Source of the DNA: Orientallactaga sibirica
Lineage: Eukaryota; Chordata; Mammalia; Rodentia; Dipodidae
NCBI GenBank assembly: GCA_036365145.1
Contig: JAEOAD010000018.1
Location: 12,134,501-12,198,500, forward strand
DNA length: 64,000 nucleotides
Reading direction: 5' to 3'
Shown: positions 45,239-58,246 of the stretch, piece by piece
How the letters are laid out: every line of letters starts with the position of its first letter
Position numbering within the stretch: the stretch's first letter is position 1
Translations under genes and position numbers: made by a program
Notes under the pieces: model-generated
Seen by the model: the letters and a program-made list of their open reading frames with translations, nothing else
Told to the model about the DNA's origin: nothing
Database searches by the model: none

Positions 45239-46369
45239 ATCACAATTCCCTTTTCATGAGTACATTACTTGGACTGTTCACTCAAGTCAGAAGTAATTAC
45301 CAATTTGGCTGGGAACCATCTGGTGTCACTGGTTTTAAATGGACAAGTTTCCACAAGCTGTGAATCCCTTTGAATTTCAGAATACTGAGGATGGGGAAAA
45401 AAAACACCACATAGCTATGTTTTCTGCTCAGCATAAGTTAAAAAGGAAGGATGGAGTGATAATGAACAGATGACATGAAAATGTCAAACTGTCCATTTGG
45501 AAAGGACCTGAGGTTTGTTCTTGCCTGGCAATGAGAAAATGAGGCAGGCTGTGATTTCCACAGGTAGGCACTGGTAAAAGGAAGGCCTCTTTCTTGTTAC
45601 TCCACTTCTTAGTGGTTACATCCTCCACCCCAAAGAGCCCTCCACCTTTGCCAGCTCTGGCAGGAAACATGGTACTTTCTGAAGATGTCTTCTCTCTGGA
45701 CCATTCATTTCACGTCTGGGGAAATGGGACATGTGGAGCTCAGTGACTATAGAACCTGACACCCGGTTTTCCGCACAGCCTCAGACACTTTTACTCAGCC
45801 TTCCACAAGAGCAAGTCACCTCCTGCAGCTTCTTAGGAAAGGACAGGAGAAGACAGTCACCTGCCTTCATGACATTTACAGTCCACTCAGACCTGCTCTG
45901 ATGCCAGAAATCAAATACTTCTGGGGCAGGGAGAGGGGGAAGGAGAGAATGAAATACAAGTAGAGAACAGAGGAAAAGGAGCTAATGAGGATCTGATAAA
46001 CTGATTACTCAGTCTCCTATAGTAAAGAAACTATGTTACAAATACAAGCTATACATAATAGGTGATCCCTAAGTATTAGCTGAATAAGCAAATGAAAATT
46101 TAAAGGAGTGTTAATACTGTCTACCAGCCATTTATAATGTAAGCCACTTACATATAATCAAATCATTTGACTTGATTTAAATTATGTTCAGATGTTAATT
46201 TTAATCATTTATATTGAAGCATATAAATTTATATGCTATATACAAATGTATGTTCTCCCAAACTCAAGATGAGATGATTTCTCAATAAACCCTGATAAAT
46301 TGAAAATATTGTAAATAGTAATGAGTTTAATACCTTTACCCTACTGTGAGTGCTAAATTCCATCATCAC
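45239..46369. other. Unassigned sequence
   Basis: About 1.1 kb, nothing recognised. Confidence 0.4.
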
Positions 46370-46832
46370 CTTAGTCAGATTAGGAATCAAGTAAGAGACA
46401 GGCCTCTTAGGTGGGTGTCTCTAGGACAACTGACTGAGAGATGAAAACTTCTCCAGCAATGGGTGCCATTCCCATGGTGAACTATAAAGAAGCTATAAGA
46501 GAACACACTACCTGTGCCTGGCTGCCCAGGTTACTTGCTGGTGCACTCATCTACCCTGCTGTCTTTCTCAGACATTGGAACCCACCTTTACCAGCCTTCA
46601 TTTGTGGACTGAAAGCCAGCAGCTCTCTGGGAATCCTCCAGGCCTTCAGGTTGGGCCTGCTTAGGCATCTATCCTTGTACACAGAACAGCTACTGTATTC
46701 TCAGACTGTCCAGCCTGCAGACAACCTTGTTGGACTCCCCAGCTCTTGTCCTGTAAAACAATCTAATAAATCCTTGTGTAGTATGCAGTTATTCTACCAG
46801 TTCTGTTTCTGTAGAGAACCCTGACTCATACA
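46370..46832 (+). repeat. LTR-like mammalian repeat, 3' portion
   Basis: The 3' end 'ttctgtttctgtagagaacc' then 'ctgactcataca' and the upstream 'cctgcagacaaccttgttgg' part match a widespread mammalian repeat that opens with 'tgatgg(t)taatttcatgtgtc', the opening seen at 9495. The 127-codon frame at 46441-46824 lies inside it and is considered incidental. Confidence 0.5.
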
Positions 46833-47130
46833 CCTACCAAGGAGCCAAGCTCAGCAGCAGAGGCTACTGTGAGGGTCTCGTTGTTCGCCTCGTAGCCGAC
46901 TGAGCATCTCAGTTCCAGGAAAGGTAGTTTTGTGCTGCATGCAGATCATCAAGAAGAATAACAGAATTAAAAAACTACAGCCTAGTTTCTACCAAATTCT
47001 CACTGATTTGGTACCATTAAAAAGTTGAAAAGGTATGCAGGGGACCATTAAGTGAGAATCTTTGAGTCATTTTGTGTCACTATGACAGTTATCATAATAT
47101 TTGCCAGACTCTGAACTGGTTTATACACAA
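46833..47130. other. Unassigned sequence
   Basis: Nothing recognised. Confidence 0.3.
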
Positions 47131-47344
<214 letters not shown>

Positions 47345-48010
47345 AGTAGAAACTGTGTTTGGACTCATCATGTCTTGGTATGGTCATTTCCCTCCTCCTT
47401 GGTGCCATTCCACTGAGGGCCTCCTCATTGGGATTGCTATATTCATCATGGAGTTGTGAGTCATGAATTGTTAGAGAAGCAGGCAGTCATTGGGGAGGGG
47501 GCAATGCCTCTGGATATTCCCTCTCATCCTGTGGCACTTACCATCTTTGGCCCCTTCTTTTGCAAAATTCCCTGAGCCATGGTGAGTGTGTTTTAAGTCT
47601 ACTTTAGTGTTGAGCTCTCAACAGCTTCTGGATTTCTGCTTCAGTACATTTTGGATATCCTCAGTCTCTGTCTCTATCACCCTGGTGCAGGTTATCAGGC
47701 TTGCTGTGGAAGCAGCACTCTTGCTCTTCTTGCCAGTTTCTCTGTGGTTTCACGTAGGCCCTGGCTGCGATGTGAGGGGTGGTTCATCTCCTGACAGGGA
47801 GTCAGCTATCTTTTCTTGTGTTGTTGATAGATTTTGGTTGTTCATGGTTCTCACTGCCATCTGAAAAAGAAAAACAGATTCTCCAATGGAGTGTGAGATC
47901 AGCATAGGTTAAAGGGGATTAGGCATTGTTAATTTAGAGAGATTTTGATGGGTATAGCCTCACTTTTGGCCAAAAACTAGTGGAGGCTTCTCATTGGAGT
48001 TTATAATTTG
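47345..48010 (-). mobile_element. L1 3' UTR fragment
   Basis: On plus: 'cctcctccttggtgccattcc', 'cttttgcaaaattccctgagcc', 'tctgtggtttcacgtaggccc', 'gccatctgaaaaagaaaaac', 'agattctccaatgg'. These are homologous in order to 32340-32698 followed by 13769-13960, so it bridges those two fragments and is the same subfamily in the same orientation. Confidence 0.6.
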
Positions 48011-49254
48011 GAACTGGGAACTGAATCAGAATCTTATGGACACCAAGACATAAGATGTTTTTAGGTCTCTTAAAATCTTATGTGGTACATAATAGTATTC
48101 ACATGTTATGGAAAGCAACAACAAACAAAATGATTAAAGCTAAATTTTTATTTTTTGTTTGGTCGATCATCTCAGGGGCTTGTATACATTTTCGTGGTTT
48201 AAGGGTCAATTAGTGCACCATCACCCAGCTCCTAGGGAGAACAGTGTACGAAGACACTAAAGCATATGTAGGTTATCTGATTACAGAGCATTGGGACGGC
48301 ATTGCCCAGTGTGGGATGGACAAGGACATGATGCCCACTCATTCATATCACCCTTCAAGAATTTATAGGGGCACTAAGACTTGAGAACAAACATCAGGGC
48401 TCCACAGGGATCAAGGACAAGAAAGGCACATGTACCTTACTCACTATATGGCTGTGATAAATTCTTGGATTGTAATGTTTAATACCGGCATATACCAACT
48501 ACCTTTTACAATCGCTTTTCAGAACAAAGGAAGATGTGATTTAGATTGTTTCTAGAAGTTGTGTAGATTAAGCATCCTTACATTTCTGTAAACATATGAT
48601 GTTTCCTTTAAAGTTCTTGGTCAAGGTGGGAGAAGTGAGCATCTGCTCTTCATCAGCACAGTGAGTCTGCCGTGGCTCACACAGGCTGATTTGCTCAAAC
48701 AGGGACTCCCAGCCTCCAGGAGTCTCTCAACTAGCTTCAGTAAGGAGCAACTGGGAATTCTATCACTCAGGGCCACTAAGGAAAACGCCATAATTCTTTT
48801 TCTGTGCATGTGGATAAAAAGAGCCTTGACAGCATAACAGGATGGCTTTCCTCCTGAGAAGGCGACGAGTCTGCTTTGGTGCTGGCCTCGGATGAATTCA
48901 CAAATGCCAAGCCACTAATCATGTAACCCATGGTGTTATTAAAACCAAAACTACCATGCATCCTTGGGTGTGCTAATGCTGTAGAACAGGGCACCGGGGT
49001 CTTGGATATCAAGGCAGGTGGTGAAGATAAGATTATAGTGGTGTAGTGTGGTTCACTAACAGAATATGGCCAGTGTCCTTATAAAGAAAAGGCCAACTTT
49101 GGACACTTGTTCCTCGCCTTCAGGGAGAATACTATGGAGGATGGATAGAATTTCCAGATAGGGAACTTGGAGGAGAGATTTTCAGAAGAGAGGAAAAAGC
49201 AACAAGGAAAATTAGAAATAAAATAAGTGTAAGTTTAGTAACAGTTTGGGGTAA
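48011..49254. other. Unassigned sequence
   Basis: About 1.2 kb. A patch at 49060-49110 ('ggccagtgtccttataaagaaaagg') may belong to an old LTR. No gene seen. Confidence 0.35.
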
Positions 49255-49586
49255 TTTTCTGGGGTTGCTATGATAATTTTGTATATACTAGGTGGTTTAG
49301 AAATTGCTCTCTCATAGTTCTGGGGTGTAGAAGTCCAAGATAGGAATTGAGCACAATTGGTTTCTTCTTGGGTTGTGAACAAGGATCTGTCTGAAGCCTC
49401 CCACTGGCACCTAGTATCTGGTCAGCAATCTCTGGTGTTTGTTGGCCTGTATGTTCATCACCTATCACCCTGATGTTTGGTGGTATTCTCCCCCTCTGAG
49501 TCTTTTCTGAATTCCTACCTTTCTACATCATATTTGTTTAGGGTCCCAATCTGCACAGCATGACATCATTATAACTATTTGCATCA
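49255..49586 (-). repeat. Old LTR-like repeat
   Basis: 'gggttgctatgataattttg', 'ctcatagttctggggtgtag', 'aagtccaagataggaattg', 'tggtcagcaatctctggtg'. Diverged member of the group at 39330 and 21140. Confidence 0.4.
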
Positions 49587-49604
49587 ACAATGGCCATATT
49601 TTTA

Positions 49605-49810
49605 TTTTTACTTATTTATTTATTAGAGACAGGGTGGGGAGAGAAAGAGAGAGTGAGAACGGGCAGGGCAGAGCCTTCAGCCAGTGCAGACGAACTCCAG
49701 ATGCATACACCACCATGTGCATTTGGCTTACATGGGACCTGGAGAATCGAACTGGGGTCCTTGGGCTTCACAGGTGTGTGCCTTAACTACTAAGCCATCT
49801 CTCCATCCCT
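49605..49810 (-). mobile_element. DIP-type SINE with perfect 18-bp target duplication
   Basis: A minus-strand copy; the tail 'atttttacttatttatttatt' region is followed by a GA-rich tract and the standard body and head. ACAATGGCCATATTTTTA occurs at 49587-49604 and again at 49811-49828, an exact 18-bp duplication. Confidence 0.95.
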
Positions 49811-49859
49811 ACAATGGCCATATTTTTAAGCAAAGCCCTATGGTTATGATATGGTAGTT

Positions 49860-50395
49860 AGAACTTCCATATGTGAGCTTTGGTGAGGCTGGAGAATGTT
49901 AGATATGTGGACTGGTACTGTGGTAAACTAGAGAATATGACTCAACCATATGTTTGTCTGCCTCAATACCCTGGATACTTGCTCACAGGAACTACAGTGG
50001 CTCTATAGCTTTTATAGGGAACTGAGTCCTTGGTTGTCATGTGGTCCTTAGGGAACCATGAAGCTTAATATAGTTTCTTCCTTTGAGCCATTTTGGGGTA
50101 ATCAACTTTACCATGAGACAAAAACCTCTAAGATCGTATGTTTGCTAGCTTTTACTTGTACTACTGTTGTCTTGTTTTCACTGGCCAGCAAGTTAGAGTT
50201 ACAAAAGAACAAATAATTATTTTAACAAGATCCTCATAATAGGAGAAAAAGATGATGACATCAAATTAAAAGAGAGACTTATGGAGAGAGGGAGGGGATA
50301 TGATGGAGAGCAGAGTTGTAAAGGGGAAGGGGAGGGAAATATGGTTTATTTTCTGTAACTATAGAAGTTGTCCATAAAAAAATAAAGATTAAAAA
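49860..50395 (+). mobile_element. Possible L1 3' end
   Basis: A purine-rich stretch (50270-50340) followed by 'atatggtttattttctgtaac' and an AATAAAG-containing A-rich end at 50375-50395 resembles an L1 3' UTR and tail. Coding parts are absent and the subfamily is unclear. Confidence 0.35.
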
Positions 50396-51144
50396 TGATA
50401 TCTAGTAGCTTATTTATTAATCTTTAAAAATGAGAAAACACTGTATTCATTCACTTTTGGAGGAATAATAACCCAACATTTACTTGAATTTCTTATTGGT
50501 AGTCAAACTATTTTGTAGCTCATGTTGTAGTTCAATATTGAAGAGCATGGTTAGCATGGACAAGACCTTGAGATCAATCCTCAGCATCAATACATGCATA
50601 TGTAGATATATAAATAGACAGATATATAGATATACTTATGAATATTCTTATAATTAAAGAATTTCTAATAATATACTATTATAATTTGTTGAAGCTTTAG
50701 AAGTGTTGAAAGTATAAACAATAGATGATGTCTAAAGTGATAGAAAACACTTGGAAAATAGGTATGATTCAAAGGATAATTTTAATTGTAAATAAGTTCT
50801 ACAAATCAATAAGGAAAAGATTCATTTTTGAAAGCTATGAAATCACAAATGAAGGAATAAAATAAGGTCATGATCACAAAAGGAGTAATATTTCAGTATT
50901 GATTGGTGGAATAAAAATAAAGGAATCACATTTCGTTACTTAAATCAGATTTTCAAAGATTAAGAATTGTTCAGGATTTGTGAATTGCATTGAAACACAA
51001 CCTTACACACAGTGGGGATATTTGTCAATGTGTTCAAACGTTAAACATGTATGCTCTTTGATCTATCAATTATTGACTTAAGAACTTATCCAACAAATTC
51101 AATGAGAATTATGTGATAAGATGCTTAATAGTAATGTTGGATAT
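50396..51144. other. Unassigned AT-rich sequence
   Basis: Nothing recognised. Confidence 0.35.
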
Positions 51145-51350
51145 GATAATGATATAATGTCTAATATTTATTGAATTGTGTAGTAGTCACCTTAATAAGC
51201 ATTTTGTATTTAGCAACTGGCTTAGTTTAGTTCTTAACTATTTTGTCATGCATACTTCTAGCATTATTTACTATTATTTGGCATAGATAATAAGCTTTTA
51301 TCACTGAAAAAAAAGGTGTTTTATAGAGAAGTTAAGCAACTTAGCAAATT
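51145..51350 (+). repeat. MIR relic
   Basis: 'tctaatatttattgaattgtg', 'cttaataagcattttgtattt', 'gaagttaagcaacttagc' follow MIR order, with extra AT-rich material in the middle. Confidence 0.5.
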
Positions 51351-51399
51351 TCCTTGGAAATTCTGAAGAAAGTTTGTTATGCCATAGTTTACTATTTAT

Positions 51400-51905
51400 T
51401 TGTTTTAAATGAGCAATTCAGTAACAAGCCGCCTTACAACATTTTCATATATACTTTGTTCTAACTTCTCTTCTTGCCCAGCTCCTCTCCCCATCTCCTT
51501 GCCCTCTTCTTCTTTGTATCCTTCTACACCCAGTATTCCCTCTTCTACTTTCATGTCTCATGCTTCTGTCATTCTCCAAAGACACCTCCTTAAAAACCTT
51601 GTTTCCCTCTCTCATGTCTCCCTTTCTAGTTTCATGAACTGTACTCTCACTCCCATGTAAATATACATATAAAATGAGGAGAACATGCAGTATTTGCCTT
51701 TGTGAGCCCAGGTCAACTCACTAATATAATACTTTCTAGTTCTGTAGTTAATTTGAGGGTAGTATAGCCATTTGCATAATATTAATTCTGCCATCTCAAG
51801 AGCATAGAAGTTCTTTGAGTTGTCTAGTGTTTTCTTTGGTTTCTTTTATCAGCATCTTAAAGTTTTTATTATAGAGGGTTTTCACCTCCTTGGTTGGGGT
51901 TACTC
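51400..51905 (-). mobile_element. L1 fragment, internally deleted, first part
   Basis: On plus, 51680-51740 ('acatgcagtatttgcctttg' then 'atactttctagttctg') matches the antisense L1 3' UTR/ORF2 end. From about 51743 the text jumps to an ORF2-interior antisense stretch ('attaattctgcc', 'cagcatcttaaagtttttatt', 'ttcacctccttggttggggtt'). A deletion therefore removed the DNA between. A B1 is inserted at 51906. Confidence 0.55.
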
Positions 51906-51911
51906 CTTATT

Positions 51912-51946
<35 letters not shown>

Positions 51947-52101
51947 TTATTATTTTGGTTTTTTGAGGTAGGGTCTCACTCTAGCTCAGGCTGACCCAGA
52001 ATTCACTATGGAGACTCACGGTGGCCTCGAACTCATGGTGATCCTCCTACCTCTGCCTCCCTAGTGCTGGGATTAAAGGCGTGTGCCACCACGCCTGGCT
52101 G
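51906..52101 (-). mobile_element. B1 SINE nested in L1
   Basis: A TTTA-repeat tail at 51909-51949, then the antisense B1 'ttttgaggtagggtctcactc' through 'gtgccaccacgcctggctg'. TATTTTATTT occurs on both sides (about 51907 and 52103), consistent with a target duplication. It splits L1 ORF2 sequence. Confidence 0.8.
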
Positions 52102-52220
52102 TATTTTATTTTTAAAATCTATTTATACTGTTGTTTATAATAGCAAGACTTATGGTCCATCTATCAGATTAGATTGTAATTAGATAAATAAAGATGCATT
52201 TATACTATGTCTCTGCTTAA
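52102..52220. mobile_element. L1-derived remnant after B1
   Basis: 'tattttatttttaaaatc' continues the minus-sense L1. From about 52130 'ttgtttataatagcaagac' resembles plus-sense L1 3' sequence, so a second strand switch may exist here. Too short for certainty. Confidence 0.35.
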
Positions 52221-52780
52221 AAGAATTTAACCAAATAGAGATATGAAAAGATATATATATATGTAGTTATCTCATCGGGAAATCAGTTTCAGGACTCCCT
52301 TTGGATAGCAAAAGTCAAGGTAGTTCAAGTCCTTTATATAAAATATTGTACAAAATGTAGTGCTTGCATATGACATAAGCACATCCTTTCATATGCTTTA
52401 AGTCATCTCCAGATAATAAAGCACATTAAACAATGTCAATGTTGTGATACTATGTTATTTACAGGATAATGGTGAGAAAAATATCTTTGTATACCTAGTA
52501 AAGATGCACTTTTTTCAGATATTACAATCTGGTTGGTTGGATTTGAAGATATAGAGCCAGTGGATATGAAACTCATAGATACAGTCGGCCAACTGGAATT
52601 AAATATACATCAGCATTTCAATCATGTGCTTTTAAGTATTGCATCAACTATCTCTCAAGGAAAAGATTATATCTAATATGGATATTGTTTTAGTTTTAAT
52701 AATAAGGATGTATCATAGTTGTTGCTATCCTGTTGCTGCCTTCTTTATCTTAACTTTATACCCACTGTGAGACATGATAA
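52221..52780. other. Unassigned AT-rich sequence
   Basis: Nothing recognised. Confidence 0.35.
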
Positions 52781-52793
52781 AACAGTAATGCAA

Positions 52794-52937
52794 GCCAGGT
52801 GTGCTGGCGCATGCCTTTAATCCAACACTTGGGAGGCAGAGGTAGGAGGATCACCATGAGTCTGAGGCCACCCTGAAACTACATAGTGAATTTCAGTTTA
52901 GTCTGGGCTAGAGCAAGAACCTACCTCAAAAAACAGA

Positions 52938-52980
<43 letters not shown>

Positions 52981-52984
52981 ATAG
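52794..52984 (+). mobile_element. B1 SINE with 13-bp target duplication
   Basis: 'gccaggtgtgctggcgcatgc', 'gaggtaggaggatcaccatg', 'actacatagtgaattt', then a TAAA-repeat tail of about 12 units at 52937-52983. AACAGTAATGCAA stands at 52781-52793 and at 52985-52997. Confidence 0.95.
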
Positions 52985-53011
52985 AACAGTAATGCAAACA
53001 GAACCCTTGTT

Positions 53012-53430
53012 ATAGTTGGGATGTAGCTTGTATCCTTAGGGGTCATGTGCTAGAGGCTTGGTCCTTATTATGCTAGTGTCTGGATGTGGGATCTTTAAGA
53101 GGTGGAGCTTATAGTGAGAAGTCTTTAGGTCACCTAGATAATCTCCTTAGAAGGGAATGCTGGTCTCTTCCGAGTGAGTTCTTGAAAAAGCAGGTTGTTC
53201 TAGAAGCCTGAGCCTAACCACTGAGCCTCTGTCGTCCTATAACAAGATGTGGTATGCCTTTGCCTGCTCTCATTCCTGTCATCTGTCATAAGCCCTCGCC
53301 AGATACAGTGCTATGCTTTTTCAATCGGTAACCTCCAAAACAATGCATCAAGTAAAACTCTTTCCTTTAGAAGGTAAGCCTGCCTCTGGTACTTCATTGC
53401 AACAAAAAGCTGAGTTAGTAAGGTGGCTGT
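53012..53430 (+). mobile_element. MaLR-type LTR
   Basis: 'tatagttgggatgtagcttg', 'gctagaggcttggtcc', 'gatctttaagaggtggagc', 'taggtcacctagat', and the end 'gcaacaaaaagctgagttag' follow a MaLR LTR. Confidence 0.45.
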
Positions 53431-53853
53431 TCTCCTCACTAGTGAGTTTGCTATCAGGATGTGTCATAACTAGTGAAGTTCCTACTGGAGATCAGAAAAT
53501 AAGTAGTTCCTGTTGCACCTCTTACCTTAGGACTCAGCCTTTAAGGCCAAGATTGCTGCATGAGAGGAACTGAGACAAGCATTTCTTAGTCTTTCACATT
53601 TACCAGTCAGGTTAAGTCATTTCTCTTCTTCACCTGGGATGGGTGGAGTAAGTCAGTAGGCAAGGAGTGAGCAGAGTAAATTAAGAGAAATTAAGGTCTA
53701 TTCAGGAAAAAGTGTTCATCTAACAATTACTTACTTGTGATCTATCATATCAATGATCCCCAAGTTATTCATGAATGTGACTCTTTCAGTGATTAATCAA
53801 CCTTGATATGAGGAGACTATCCTGTATTACCCAATTAGTTCTACATGTTATCA
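53431..53853. other. Unassigned sequence
   Basis: Nothing recognised up to the retrocopy. Confidence 0.35.
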
Positions 53854-53866
53854 AAAGTGCCTTCTT

Positions 53867-54796
<930 letters not shown>

Positions 54797-54809
54797 AAAG
54801 TGCCTTCTT

Positions 54810-54920
54810 GTTGTTTGAGACTGGTCTCACTTTACAACCCTGGCTGGTTTTGAAGTCTCAGAAATCCTGGTGCCTTAGCTTTCCTCAGTGCTGGGATTAT
54901 AGACATGAAGCACCATTGAG
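54810..54920 (-). mobile_element. Old B1-like SINE
   Basis: Antisense 'gtttgagactggtctcactttac', 'caaccctggctggttttg', 'cagtgctgggattatagac'. It lies directly after the RPL6 retrocopy, which appears to have inserted at its edge. Confidence 0.5.
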
Positions 54921-54959
54921 AACCACATTGAGAAGAGGAAGACAAAGGGAAACTTGATC

Positions 54960-55268
54960 ACAGAAGAGGAAAAGAAGAGTGACTAGGAGTCTTAGGAGAG
55001 ATCGAAAGACTTGGAGATGTCCATGGCTGGCTTTGAGGATGGAAGAGGCCACGAGCCAAGGACTGCAGAGAACCACTAGAAGGTAGAAGAGGCACGACAG
55101 GGAATTCTCTCTGTGGAGCCTGAGAAGAAAACAGCCCCTATCACCGTCTTGACTTTGGCCCAGCGAGACTCATTTCAGGCTTTTTACTTCCAGAACTTCA
55201 ATAAAATTGTGCTGATTTGAGACAGTGAGCATGAATCCATTATAGCAGCAGCAGGAAACTAATATAAT
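54960..55268 (+). mobile_element. MaLR-type LTR, 3' portion
   Basis: 'gaggatggaagaggccacg', 'cttccagaacttcaataaaat', 'catgaatccattatagcagc', 'aggaaactaatataatac' is the usual 3' end of an MLT1-type LTR. Confidence 0.55.
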
Positions 55269-55289
55269 ACACCCCCAAAATTCAATAAC

Positions 55290-55440
55290 TATGTTTGATT
55301 GGATATGATGGTAAATACTGGTAATTGTAGCACTAGGGAGATTGAGGTCAAAGGTCAGGACTATCAGTCCAGCCTAAGCTAAATGAGACACTTTCTCAAA
55401 AACAAACAAATGTACAAATAAATAAATAAATAAACAAGCA
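55290..55440 (+). mobile_element. B1-like SINE, old
   Basis: 'ggatatgatggtaaatactgg', 'gtagcactagggagattgagg', 'ccagcctaagctaaatgagac', then AAATAAAT tail. Confidence 0.55.
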
Positions 55441-55474
55441 GCCCACACTTGAATCTTTATCAAAACTATTCAAA

Positions 55475-55713
55475 GGGGGCTTGAGAGATGGCTTAGCGTT
55501 AAGGTACTTGCCTGCAAAAGCTAAGGACCCATGTTCGACTCTCTAGGTCCTACGTAAGCCAGACACACAAGGTGACACAAGTGTGCAGGTTACATATGCA
55601 CACATGGTAGCACTCGTGTCTGGAGTTTGATTGCAGTGGTTGGAGGCCCTGGCATACCAATTCTCTCTCTCTCTTGCTCTTTCTCTCTCTCTCATAAAAA
55701 AATTACAAAAATA
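55475..55713 (+). mobile_element. DIP-type SINE, second long variant
   Basis: The head and CT-tract ends are standard, but the body has about 35 extra bases between 'gccagacaca' and 'gtgtctgg', reading 'caagtgtgcaggttacatatg' and 'cacacatggtagcactc' in order. The extra block sits where the 37904-38200 copy has its own 36-base block, but the sequence is different in detail. Confidence 0.85.
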
Positions 55714-56019
55714 GTGTTCAGAGGAATCTACTAAAGCTGTATCTCACATTTGTTGTTTTTCTTATATAATATACTAAACTCTGCTTAAAGCAGTGATCTA
55801 CTTTCATGCCAAGCACAGTGAAATTTTATTTATGGAGCATTGCAGCAAATGAGAAAAACATTATCAGCAAATTGTCCAAATATTAAAATATCCTTCTAAA
55901 GTACCAGCATGTCAATATTTTGTTATTTTGATGTTTTTTTAAAGGAATCATGTATTCCTAGGTTTATTCAATCCCATGCCACTCTGTAAAGACTTGAACC
56001 TTCATTTTCCATTTTCCTT
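55714..56019. other. Unassigned sequence
   Basis: Nothing recognised. Confidence 0.3.
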
Positions 56020-56115
56020 CTTTCCCTTCTTCCCTCTCTCTTTCTCTCCCTCCCTCCCTACATCCCTTCTTTTCTTTCTCTCTCTTTCTATCCCTCTTTC
56101 CTTCCCTCTATTCTG
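56020..56115. repeat. CT/TTCC-rich low-complexity tract
   Basis: About 95 bp of almost pure pyrimidine on the plus strand without a fixed period. Confidence 0.9.
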
Positions 56116-58050
56116 TAAATGAGAATCACAGATGTGACTGAATACACAGCCCTCAGGTGTTCAAATGCTCCTAACATTCTGAGATGTGACATGGGGCTGT
56201 TAACTTGTATTGCAGACTCCCCTGAACTTGTATGCTGTCTGGATCCTGCAGTCAGACTATTCTAATTGTTGAGTCTCTGTCTCACTCTAGGAGTGCCTGG
56301 GTCACCTCCACTCACTGCTTCTTCAGCTTTCAGCAAGCTCTAACCTTTAAAAAATTGCTGCTTCTAATGTACTACCAAATAGGGAATCAGAAAACTAAGC
56401 TTGTAACAATAGGCTCTAAAAGAAGAGTTAAGCTAAGAGGCTTTTTGTGAGTTGCATACATAAATGTACTTAAGGACATGCACCTTTATTTGGGGACATA
56501 TGAATTTGGGTCATACATGTTCAATATGCAAGGCTCAGTCAGCTGATTATACCAGTGTCTGATCTTTTTTTTTTTTTTTCTCTTTTTACTGTCTGGCTAT
56601 GAACCCTCTGAAGACAGTTGTTTCCTACCAATAAAGATTGAAAATTGGCCTAATTTCTTGTGCACCTATTACGAGCCAAGCATGGACACTCCTACCCATG
56701 CAGGGTCACCACCAGCACAGTACATTCAGCAGCATACATGACACCTAATCTCCCACTCAAATGTGTGTGAAATGAAAAAGCTGAATCCGCTTGTCACTGC
56801 GTGCATCTCGCTCCAACACTGCAACAACAAGACAGGGCAGTCGCTGCTGATTCCCAGCAACACAGAGCTAACAAATGTATCTTGCTAGTCAGCTGTCAGG
56901 AGCAAGATTTTTATCAAGAACGCTGTATTTCTGAAGACACCAGAATAATTTCCTCCTAATAAGTTTCCATCTTATTCAGAGAAGCAGATTCTGCCAGGAG
57001 ATGGGAGCCTCCTGGGGGTCTGCAGCTTTGTAGTGCTGGATCAGATGTGTGTGCACGTCTGTGGAAGGCCCTGAGCCCCACCCCTACAGGAGCAAATGGT
57101 GCTGGCAGCCTGGGTGCAGGTTCCAAGCGCCTTTGTAAAAGACCTGAAATGTGCTAACCAGCTTTCTTTCCCTTCTGGCAGAAGAAAAAGTGGGTTTGCC
57201 TGCCTGTACATTGCTGCATAGAGAAAGGAGGTATTTTCCTATAACCATTTCAGATTTGATTTGTGGAAGTTTGACTGTAGTCAGTGAGAGCTCTATGGGC
57301 TTTTGTTTTTGTGTACTTCATTTTTAGAAGTTATAAGTTTGCCCCAGCACCCAATCCAGAACACACCTAAAAGGGATTTTCTAAAGGTTGTCATGACTCC
57401 TGCAAAAGAGTACACATGTGATGGGTTTAATGGTGGGACACGTGGCATCCTTTTAGAGAATACCAAACTCAGGCTCCCTTCTTTCCTATTTATAGTTTCT
57501 CCCCATTTCCTTCATCAGCAGGACAGCCTCACCATCCTTTCCTTCTTTTCACTGAGCAATGTTCTACTTTTCACTCATTCCAAACTATATTTAAATTCTA
57601 AATTCTTTTCTCTATCCCTCAGGGATCTGCAGGCAGGTTCTTCCGAATCACAGCTAATGAAATGAAGAGAAATCGCGTGGATTTCTTTTTCCACAAAGAA
57701 ATACCATTTCATCCTGCCAACTAATTCCATTTGTGATTTAGAGGAGCATGGCACCTTCCCTCAGGACTTCCCGGGGGAAAGGATGAATGGCCGTCACAAT
57801 ATTGCATAAAAATTAGTATCAGGCCACAAATTATTGAACCCTATTAGGGATTTCTTTTAAGTAAATTAAGGTTATACATCACAATCTTCCAAATGGCTTG
57901 GATGCTTGAATCCTCCAAATTAAGAGAACATTGAAGATTTCCTGTAATCTAACACTAAATATGGTGAGGAGACAGGAAGACAGGGCCTGCTCATAACAAG
58001 CCTGGCCTCTTTCTCATGGCAGCTTAAAAAAATAGCAGCTAAATGGTAGA
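56116..58050. other. Unassigned, repeat-poor sequence
   Basis: Nearly 2 kb with no recognised repeat apart from a T run at 56567-56580. The open frame 57303-57665 (120 codons) has no recognisable family. The stretch 57640-57960 combines AT-rich homeobox-like words ('aaaaattagtatc', 'aaattattgaaccc') with no sign of an insertion and could be a conserved non-coding element. Conservation cannot be judged here. Confidence 0.35.
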
Positions 58051-58052
58051 TT

Positions 58053-58230
58053 TTTTATTTATTTATTTATTTTATTTTATTTTTTGGTTTTGCGAGGTAG
58101 GGTCTCACTCTGGTCCAGGCTGACCTGGCATTAACTAGGTAGTCTCAGGGTGGCCTTAAACTCTTGGCAATCCTCCTACCTCTGCCTCCCAAGTGCTGGG
58201 ATTAAAGGTGTGTGCCACCACGCCCAGCCT
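58053..58230 (-). mobile_element. B1 SINE with target duplication
   Basis: A TTTA/TTTTA tail at 58054-58087, then antisense 'gaggtagggtctcactctgg' through 'gtgccaccacgcccagcc'. TAAATGGTAGATTTTT precedes (58040-58055) and follows (58231-58246). Confidence 0.95.
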
Positions 58231-58246
58231 TAAATGGTAGATTTTT

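Noticed and set aside
46441..46824. 127-codon open frame on plus
   Set aside because: It is contained in an LTR-like interspersed repeat and has no recognisable protein family.
57303..57665. 120-codon open frame on plus
   Set aside because: No recognisable domain, and no splice or promoter context. The length is within chance expectation for AT-moderate DNA. Listed only as part of an unassigned stretch.
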